Positions 58,473-64,000 of a stretch of DNA of 64,000 bases are shown piece after piece (the stretch's first letter is position 1; every line of letters begins with the position of its first letter). This stretch comes from Actinoplanes nipponensis. Its GTDB lineage: Bacteria > Actinomycetota > Actinomycetes > Mycobacteriales > Micromonosporaceae. The notes beneath the pieces were generated by a model, which ran no database searches, was not told the DNA's origin, and saw only the letters and a program-made list of their open reading frames with translations. The position numbers and the translations under genes were made by a program. The stretch is taken from the NCBI RefSeq assembly GCF_016862275.1, contig NZ_BOMQ01000088.1:62001-126000 (forward strand), in the 5' to 3' direction.

Positions 58473-59485
58473 GCGCCCGCAAGCCGAAGGTCACCGTGCT
58501 CGGCGGCGGCACCTGGGGCACGACGGTGGCCTCCATCACCGCCCGCAAGACGCAGACCCTGCTGTGGGTGCGGGACCCGGACATCGCCAAGGCGATCAAC
58601 GAGAACCACCGCAACCCGCGCTACCTGGCCGGCTTCGACCTGACCGCCGGGCTGCGCGCGACCGCGGACCTGGCCGAGGCCGTCGGGGACGCCGACGTGC
58701 TGGTGGCCGGGGTGCCGTCGCAGTACCTGCGGGGCGTGCTGGAGCAGACGGTCGCGCACGTCCGCCCCTTCATCCCGGTGGTGAGCCTCGTCAAGGGCCT
58801 GGAGCGGGGCACGCGCAAGCGGATGACCGAGGTGATCGGCGAGGTGCTGCCCGGGCACCCGGCCGGCGTGCTGTCCGGTCCCAACATCGCCCACGAGGTG
58901 GTGCAGGGCTACTCGGCCGCGGCGACGCTGGCCATGCCCGACCACCGCACCGCGCAGTCCCTGCAGAGCCTGGTGCACACCTCGCGGTACCGGGTCTACA
59001 CCAGCGAGGACGTGGTCGGCGTGGAGATCGCCGGCGCGTTGAAGAACGTGTTCGCGATCGCCGTCGGCTTCGGCGACGGGCTGGGCGCCGGCGACAACAC
59101 CCGGGCGATGGTGATCACCCGGTCGTTGCACGAGCTGACCCGGCTGGGGGTGGCGATGGGCGGGCGGGCGGAGACGCTGGCCGGCCTCGCCGGCATGGGC
59201 GACCTGGTCGTCACCTGCATCAGCCCGCACAGCCGCAACCGGCGCGTGGGTTTCGAGCTCGGCCGGGGCAAGCCGCTCGAGGAGATCCTGGCGTCGATGC
59301 ATCAGGTGGCCGAGGGCGTCGCGACCACGACGGCGGTGATCCGGCTCGCCGCCGAGCGGGGCATCGAGATGCCGATAGCCCGGGAGGTCGACGCGGTGCT
59401 CAACCACCGGCAGCCGGTCGAGGAGACCTATCGCGGCCTGCTGCGCGTCACCCCCGGTCACGAGGTGGACGGGGAGGCATGGTGA
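58469..59485 (+). CDS. gpsA: NAD(P)H-dependent glycerol-3-phosphate dehydrogenase
   Basis: Protein of 338 aa: nucleotide motif VTVLGGGTWGTTVAS, substrate residues around EIAGALKNVFAIA (catalytic Lys192) and GMGDLVVTCISPHSRNRRVG. It reduces dihydroxyacetone phosphate to sn-glycerol-3-phosphate, the substrate of the upstream acyltransferase. Overlaps the HAD-LPLAT gene by 4 bp and the WS/DGAT gene by 7 bp. This looks like a second, lipid-dedicated copy. Whether the genome has a housekeeping gpsA elsewhere cannot be seen. Confidence 0.92.
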   Translation: MSARKPKVTVLGGGTWGTTVASITARKTQTLLWVRDPDIAKAINENHRNPRYLAGFDLTAGLRATADLAEAVGDADVLVAGVPSQYLRGVLEQTVAHVRPFIPVVSLVKGLERGTRKRMTEVIGEVLPGHPAGVLSGPNIAHEVVQGYSAAATLAMPDHRTAQSLQSLVHTSRYRVYTSEDVVGVEIAGALKNVFAIAVGFGDGLGAGDNTRAMVITRSLHELTRLGVAMGGRAETLAGLAGMGDLVVTCISPHSRNRRVGFELGRGKPLEEILASMHQVAEGVATTTAVIRLAAERGIEMPIAREVDAVLNHRQPVEETYRGLLRVTPGHEVDGEAW

Positions 59486-60951
59486 GCACGAGCAGCCCGG
59501 ACCGGCCGGCGGTGGACCCGGCCGAGGCCAACGCGCAGGCGTGGGCGCTGGCCGGCGCCTGGGGCACAGGGGACCGGATGACCGAGGTCGAGGCCCTGAT
59601 GTGGCGCAGCGAGCGGCACCCGCGGCGGTCGGCGACCATCTCGGTGCTGATGATGCTCGACACGGCGCCGGACTGGGACCGGTTGCGCGCCGCCCACGAC
59701 TGGGTGACCCGGCTGGTGCCGCGCACCCGCAAGCGGGTGCTGGAGCCCGCCGTGCCGGTCGGGCCGCCGGCCTGGGTCACCGACCCCGCCTTCGACCTGG
59801 ACTACCACCTGCGCCGGGTGAGCCTGCCGGGGCCGGGCGGGATGGCCCAGGTGCTGGCGTTCGCCCAGGCCGCGGCGATGACGCCGTTCGACCGTACGCG
59901 CCCGCTGTGGGAGGGCACGCTCATCGAGGGACTGCCGGACGGCCGGGCGGCGTACTTCCTCAAGCTGCACCACTCGCTCACCGACGGCCCGGGCGGCGTA
60001 CGGCTGGTGTCGCTGATCCAGAGCCGGCACCGGGAGCACACCCACGACAAGCCGGTGGCCCCGCCGCGGCCGTCCGAGCCCCGGCCCGACCCGCGGTGGC
60101 TGGCCGTCGAGGAGGTCACCGAGCAGGTGCTGACCCTGCCGTCGGCGGCCGGCCGGCTGCTCGCCGCGGGCGCCCGGGTCCTGGCCCATCCGGAGTCCGC
60201 GGCCGCGAGCGCGCTGCGGTTCGCCGGCTCGCTGCGCCGGACCACGGCGCCGTGGTCGGTGCCCGGCTCGCCGCTGTTCCGCGGCCGGACCGGCAAGGCG
60301 TGGCGGTTCGGCGTCCTGGAATGCCCCCTGGCCGACCTGCGGGCGGCGGCCGAGGCGGCCGGCGGGTCGCTCAACGACGCCTTCGCCGCCGCGCTGCTCG
60401 GCGGGATGCGCCGCTACCACGAGCGGCACGGCGCCGAGCTGGCCGAGATGTCGATGACGATGCCGGTCAGCCTGCACAAGTCGGACGACCCGATGGGCGG
60501 CCACGAGTGGGCCGGGGCGACCTTCGCCGCGCCGGTCGGCCTGGCCGACCCCGAGGAAAGGATCGCCACGCTCCGCGGCATCGGGCTGACGCTGCGGGTG
60601 GAGCCGGCCCTGGACGGCCTGTCGGTGGTGGTGCCGGTGCTGAACCGGGTCCCGTCCGCGGTACGCGCCGCGGTCGGCCGGCTCCCGACGGCGGCCGACC
60701 TGTCCGCGTCGACCTTCCCGGGCGCGCCCGGCGAGACCTACCTGGCCGGCGCGAAGGTGGAACGGGCGTACCCGTTCGGGCCGTTGCCCGGCGCCGCGGT
60801 GATGGCGGCGATGGTGTCGCAGGCCGGCACCTGCGGCCTGGGCCTGACCATCGACGGATCCGTCGTGTCCGACCCGCAGGTGCTGGTGGAGTGCGTACGT
60901 GAGGGCCTCAAGGAGGTGCTGGCGCTGGCCCCGGACGTCGCGGGCGCCTGA
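59479..60951 (+). CDS. wax ester synthase / diacylglycerol O-acyltransferase (WS/DGAT)
   Basis: Protein of 490 aa from ATG 59479 (GGGGAGG site). Family signature HHSLTDG (164-170) holds the catalytic His pair. Other motifs: FDRTRPLWEGTLIEG, LNDAFAAALLGGMRRYH, MTMPVSL and the C-terminal GLGLTIDGSVVSDPQVLVECV. It esterifies diacylglycerol or fatty alcohol with acyl-CoA, forming triacylglycerol or wax ester. Ends a four-gene run PlsB, HAD-PlsC, GpsA, WS/DGAT, so the run covers dihydroxyacetone phosphate to triacylglycerol. Confidence 0.93.
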   Translation: MVSTSSPDRPAVDPAEANAQAWALAGAWGTGDRMTEVEALMWRSERHPRRSATISVLMMLDTAPDWDRLRAAHDWVTRLVPRTRKRVLEPAVPVGPPAWVTDPAFDLDYHLRRVSLPGPGGMAQVLAFAQAAAMTPFDRTRPLWEGTLIEGLPDGRAAYFLKLHHSLTDGPGGVRLVSLIQSRHREHTHDKPVAPPRPSEPRPDPRWLAVEEVTEQVLTLPSAAGRLLAAGARVLAHPESAAASALRFAGSLRRTTAPWSVPGSPLFRGRTGKAWRFGVLECPLADLRAAAEAAGGSLNDAFAAALLGGMRRYHERHGAELAEMSMTMPVSLHKSDDPMGGHEWAGATFAAPVGLADPEERIATLRGIGLTLRVEPALDGLSVVVPVLNRVPSAVRAAVGRLPTAADLSASTFPGAPGETYLAGAKVERAYPFGPLPGAAVMAAMVSQAGTCGLGLTIDGSVVSDPQVLVECVREGLKEVLALAPDVAGA

Positions 60952-60952
60952 T

Positions 60953-60983
60953 CGGCCCCGGCCGGCCCTTGTCCCCGGGGCCG
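60953..60983 (+). terminator. hairpin after WS/DGAT
   Basis: 9-bp arms CGGCCCCGG (60953-60961) and CCGGGGCCG (60975-60983) with a 13-nt loop just after the stop. The next gene starts at 61031 on the same strand. Could be a terminator or attenuator separating the operon core from the lipase/PPTase pair. Confidence 0.5.
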
Positions 60984-61030
60984 GTACGCCGCACGCTGTC
61001 GGTGGACCCTCACCGGGACGGGAGCTGGCG

Positions 61031-62308
61031 ATGAGCGGCGAAGCGGAGATCAGGGCGGCCGGACGGGTGGTCGGCGACGCCCTGGCCGGCGTGGTCGGCG
61101 TGGTCCGGGACACCCACCGGGCGATCGCCGACCGGGCGTTCGCCGCGGGCGGACCGGCCGCACAGCCGATCCGCGCGGCGCACGGCCTGATCGCGGGCGG
61201 GGTGTACGCGACCGTCGCCGGCGCCCACGCCCTGGTGCCCCGGCTTATCGGCGTCGCCGTCGGCGAGGGGTGGCGTCCCGAGCGGCCCCCGCTGTCCGGC
61301 AGCCGGGCCGGCCGGTTCGCCCTCGCCGTGCTCAACGGCCTGTGGGGCGACACCCTCAGCGGCCGGCACCCGGAGCTGGCGACCCCGATGGCGGTCCGGT
61401 CGCACGGCGAGGACGTCGCGCTGACCGGCGAGGCGCTGCGGGCGGCGTTCCCGGCGGCGGGCCCGCGGATCGCGGTGTTCGTCCACGGCCTGTGCGAGAC
61501 CGAGGACTACTGGTCCCTGGCCGCCCGGCGGCACCACGGGACGCCCGAGATGACGCTCGGTGCGCGGCTGCGGCGCGACCACGGGTACACCCCGGTCCAC
61601 CTGCGCTACAACACCGGCCTGCACGTGTCCGACAACGGGCTGCGGCTGGCCGCGCTGCTCGAGGAGCTGGTCGCGCACTGGCCGGCCGCGGTGGAGCGGA
61701 TCGCCCTGATCGGACACTCGATGGGCGGCCTGGTGATCCGCAGCGCCGGCCGGCAGGGCGCGGCGGCCGGACACCGGTGGGTGCCGGCGGTCCGGCACGC
61801 GATCTTCCTGGGCACTCCGCACCTGGGCGCGCCGCTGGCCCGAGGGGTGCACACCGCGGCCTGGCTGCTGGCCCGGTTCCCGGAGAGCCGGCCCGTCGCC
61901 CGGCTCATCGGGGGGCGCAGCGCGGGGGTGCACGACCTCAACTACGGCGCGCTGGTGGAGGAGGACTGGCGCGACGTCGACCCCGGCGAGCTGCCCCGCG
62001 ACCTCTGCACCGACGTGCCGTTCCTGCCGGACGCGGCCCACCACTTCATCGGCGCCACCCTCGCCCGGAGGCACGACGGGCCGCTGGCCACCGTCCTCGG
62101 TGACCTGTTCGTGCCGTACCGCAGCGCCGCCGGCCTCGGCGAGCGGCGGAGCGTGCCCTTCGACTCGGGCAACGGCCGCCACCTCGGCGGCCTGCACCAC
62201 TTCGACCTGCTGAACCACCCGGAGGTGCACGACCAGGTGTGCGCCTGGCTGGCCGGGCCGCCCGCGCCCGCCCCGCCCGGGGATGCGCCGGCCGGGCCGG
62301 CGCGGTGA
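61031..62308 (+). CDS. alpha/beta hydrolase (lipase/esterase-like, PGAP1-type)
   Basis: Protein of 425 aa from ATG 61031 (GGGAGC site). The first ~90 residues are helical and Ala-rich (RVVGDALAGVVGVVRDTHRA, LIAGGVYATVAGAHALVPRLIG) and may associate with membrane or lipid droplets. The hydrolase core has RIAVFVHGLCETEDYW, nucleophile elbow LIGHSMGGLVIRSAG, LGTPHLGAPLARG and C-terminal His candidates in LHHFDLLNHPEVH. Similar proteins are annotated as permease/lipase or PGAP1-like esterases. Overlaps the PPTase gene by 4 bp; role in triacylglycerol turnover is inferred from its position. Confidence 0.85.
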   Translation: MSGEAEIRAAGRVVGDALAGVVGVVRDTHRAIADRAFAAGGPAAQPIRAAHGLIAGGVYATVAGAHALVPRLIGVAVGEGWRPERPPLSGSRAGRFALAVLNGLWGDTLSGRHPELATPMAVRSHGEDVALTGEALRAAFPAAGPRIAVFVHGLCETEDYWSLAARRHHGTPEMTLGARLRRDHGYTPVHLRYNTGLHVSDNGLRLAALLEELVAHWPAAVERIALIGHSMGGLVIRSAGRQGAAAGHRWVPAVRHAIFLGTPHLGAPLARGVHTAAWLLARFPESRPVARLIGGRSAGVHDLNYGALVEEDWRDVDPGELPRDLCTDVPFLPDAAHHFIGATLARRHDGPLATVLGDLFVPYRSAAGLGERRSVPFDSGNGRHLGGLHHFDLLNHPEVHDQVCAWLAGPPAPAPPGDAPAGPAR

Positions 62309-63057
62309 CGGAGCGGCCGGCGGCGCCGCGCTGGCTGGTCCGGGGCGAGGACGCCCTGCCCGCCGGCACGCGGTGGCTGTCCCCCGGCGAGGCCGCCCGC
62401 GCCGCCGCGCTGGTCCGTCCCAAGCGGCGCACCGAATACCTGCTGCGCCGGCTGGCCGTCAAGCACACGGCGGCCGCGCTCACCGGACGGCCCGTTGAGG
62501 TTGCGGCGCTGGCCCGCATCGAGGTCCCCAACACGCCCGGCGGGGCGCCGTACGTCCTGCTCGACGGCGACCCGGCCGGGTTCGACGTGTCGGTCACCGA
62601 CCGGGCCGGATGGGCCGTCTGCGTCACCGGCCGGCGGGTCGGCTGCGACCTGGAGCTGGTCGAGCCGCGCAGTCCCGCCTTCGTGCGGGACTTCCTGACC
62701 CCGGCCGAGCAGCGCTTCGTCGCCGCCCGTACGCCCGGCGACGACCGGGCCGCCGCCGCCAACCTGATCTGGTCGGCCAAGGAGAGCGCCCTCAAGCTGC
62801 TCGGGACCGGGCTGCGGCGCGACACCCGCAGCGTGGAGGTGACCGCCGCCGCGCCCGGGCCCGACGGGTGGGGGACGCTGGCCGTCCGCGACGCCGAGGG
62901 CCCGCCCCTGTCGGGCTGGTGGCGCCGGGAGGGCGCGTTCCTGCTCACCGTGGCCACCGCGGCGCCGGGGCCGCCGCCGGTCGCTCTCGACCCGCCCGGC
63001 GTCCTGGCCGCCGCGGCGCCCCGGCACTCCTGGCTCGAGCGTCCGTCACCCCGGTGA
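62305..63057 (+). CDS. 4'-phosphopantetheinyl transferase (Sfp type)
   Basis: Protein of 250 aa from GTG 62305. Signature motifs: VGCDLELVEPRSPAFVRDFL (G-[IV]-D region; here Cys-Asp-Leu-Glu) and WSAKESALKLLGTGLRRDT (WSxKEA/S). It transfers the phosphopantetheine arm from CoA to carrier proteins. Sfp-type enzymes serve polyketide, peptide or fatty-acid synthases. The neighbouring lipid operon and carboxylase suggest carrier-protein-dependent acyl synthesis. Start overlaps the lipase stop by 4 bp, and the end overlaps the convergent carboxylase by 12 bp. Confidence 0.88.
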   Translation: MTERPAAPRWLVRGEDALPAGTRWLSPGEAARAAALVRPKRRTEYLLRRLAVKHTAAALTGRPVEVAALARIEVPNTPGGAPYVLLDGDPAGFDVSVTDRAGWAVCVTGRRVGCDLELVEPRSPAFVRDFLTPAEQRFVAARTPGDDRAAAANLIWSAKESALKLLGTGLRRDTRSVEVTAAAPGPDGWGTLAVRDAEGPPLSGWWRREGAFLLTVATAAPGPPPVALDPPGVLAAAAPRHSWLERPSPR

Positions 63058-64000
63058 GGCCGCCATCCCCCGCTCCAGCGCGGCCACCAGGTCCGGCCGC
63101 AGCCGCTCGGCGCTGATGATCCGGTCCACCGAGCCGACCGCCATCGCCCGCTGCACCGTGTGGATCCGGTCGAACTCGTCGGCCACCTCGCCCAGCTTGG
63201 CCGACCGTACGGTCGCGCTGACCTCGGCCAGCCGGGCCCGCAGCGGCCCGGCGGCCGGATCGGCGGCGGCGCGCAGCTGCTCGGCGGCCTCGCGGACCCG
63301 CGGGTCCCGTTCCGTGCGGGCCGTGACCTCCCGGGCGAAGACGGTGGCCGCGGCCGGCGCGCCACCGATCACCGAGGCGAACGAGCCCTCGACGGCCACC
63401 ATCTCCAGCCGCTCGTTGAGCGCCTTGGAGAACACCACGAACGCCCCGCCGTGGTAGCGGGAGACCACCACGAAGACGATCGGGCCGCGGAAGTTGGTCA
63501 TCGCCCGGCCGATCTCCGCGCCGTACTCCAGCTGCCAGCGCCGCATCGACTCCGGCGAGCCGTCGAAGCCGGACAGGTTGGCCAGCACCACCAGCGGCCG
63601 GTTGCCGCTGGCGGCGTTCACCGCCCGGGCCAGCTTGCGCGACGACTGCGGGAACAGGGTGCCGGACGTCCACGCCGACGGCCCGCCGGCCGGCACGAAC
63701 CCGCGCCGGGTCAGCGTGTGCGACTCCACCCCGAGCAGGCAGACCGGGATGCCGCCGATCCGGGCGTCCCAGACGACCGCGATCTCCGCGCCGCGCCAGT
63801 ACGCCCAGCGCTCCAGCGGCGCCGCGTCGGTGTCGGTGACGGCCCGCATCACCGAGCGCATGTCGAACGGCTTCTTGCGGTCGCCGTTGCGCTCGGCCGA
63901 GAACACGTCGCCGACCGTCGTCAGGTCCGTGCCGGCCACGGCGGCGTGCGGCGCCGTCCGGACGTCGCGGTCGGCCGGGTCGGCGGTGGGGTGCCGGCGC
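63046..64000 (-). CDS. acyl-CoA carboxylase, carboxyltransferase domain (partial, 5' end outside window)
   Basis: C-terminal end of a large biotin-dependent carboxylase; the frame is open to the window edge. Motifs of the carboxyltransferase alpha half: GIPVCLLGVESHTLTRRGFVPAGG, TLFPQSSRKLARAVNAASG, RPLVVLANLSGFDGSPESMRRW, GRAMTNFRGPIVFVVVSRYHGG and GGAPAAATVFAREVTART. A GTG at 63939 is in frame but lies inside the conserved region, so it is not the true start. Probably makes malonyl- or methylmalonyl-CoA for fatty acid or polyketide synthesis. Convergent with the PPTase gene. Confidence 0.88.
   Translation of the reverse strand, partial: RRHPTADPADRDVRTAPHAAVAGTDLTTVGDVFSAERNGDRKKPFDMRSVMRAVTDTDAAPLERWAYWRGAEIAVVWDARIGGIPVCLLGVESHTLTRRGFVPAGGPSAWTSGTLFPQSSRKLARAVNAASGNRPLVVLANLSGFDGSPESMRRWQLEYGAEIGRAMTNFRGPIVFVVVSRYHGGAFVVFSKALNERLEMVAVEGSFASVIGGAPAAATVFAREVTARTERDPRVREAAEQLRAAADPAAGPLRARLAEVSATVRSAKLGEVADEFDRIHTVQRAMAVGSVDRIISAERLRPDLVAALERGMAASPG

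Noticed and set aside
1-64000. tRNA, rRNA, prophage or transposon
   Set aside because: I scanned for tRNA-like cloverleaf segments, integrase/transposase motifs and terminal inverted repeats and saw none that could be supported.

Overview
The window is about 74% GC, has strongly GC-biased third codon positions and almost no non-coding DNA. Gene content (SARP/STAND regulator, ECF sigma factor, F420-type oxidoreductase, DUF574 methyltransferase, WS/DGAT acyltransferase, large fused acyl-CoA carboxylase) points to a filamentous actinomycete, most likely Micromonosporaceae (an Actinoplanes or Micromonospora relative). That placement is inference from gene families and composition only. I saw no rRNA, tRNA, CRISPR array, transposase or phage gene.

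Layout. 1-6.3 kb: a SARP-NB-ARC-TPR regulator and a large secreted subtilase. 6.3-8.9 kb: a VOC protein and a methyltransferase divergent from a TetR regulator across a clear operator, then a small F420/FMN-type oxidoreductase. 8.9-15.8 kb: a redox block with a histidine kinase and response regulator, a DUF2231 membrane protein, ApbE, an FMN-binding protein and a ferric-reductase-like membrane protein, divergent from a flavohemoglobin. Three 11-bp direct repeats lie between the last two. 15.6-17.5 kb: a stand-alone thioredoxin zinc-ribbon remnant, a methyltransferase, an alpha/beta hydrolase and a nucleotidyltransferase fragment.

17.5-22.8 kb is the most interesting part. A minus-strand operon (leaderless subtilisin, ECF-type sigma factor, 153-aa partner) is divergent from a TPR-CHAT caspase-like protease, giving two proteases and a sigma factor in one locus. 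Next come an unrecognised 650-aa protein, a CotA/bilirubin-oxidase-like multicopper oxidase and a secreted double beta-trefoil (22.9-27.8 kb), and then two ABC exporter pairs, a GerMN/Gmad2 lipoprotein-like protein and a Kv-type channel (27.9-34.8 kb).

34.8-38.2 kb is a six-gene overlapping operon (MarR, membrane protein, Nramp-like transporter, two PRC-barrel-like proteins, 41-aa membrane peptide) facing the C-terminal half of a four-helix-bundle copper protein across a perfect 17-bp inverted repeat. 38.2-44.5 kb: TetR/DoxX, HEAT, Mth938-like, GH15 glucoamylase, a frameshifted secreted protein and a DUF574 methyltransferase. 44.5-48.0 kb: a GlcD/GlcF-like FAD/Fe-S oxidoreductase divergent from a GntR regulator, with a 12-bp palindrome covering both possible starts. 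48-55 kb: mostly uncharacterised membrane or secreted proteins, a hydrolase and a DUF3800 protein preceded by four 16-bp tandem repeats.

55.1-64 kb is a glycerolipid block: PlsB-like acyltransferase, HAD-LPLAT fusion, GpsA and WS/DGAT overlap one another, followed by a lipase-like hydrolase, a Sfp-type phosphopantetheinyl transferase and, convergent, the carboxyltransferase end of an acyl-CoA carboxylase that runs off the window. Together they could supply malonyl-CoA, activate a carrier protein, make glycerol-3-phosphate and carry it through to triacylglycerol.
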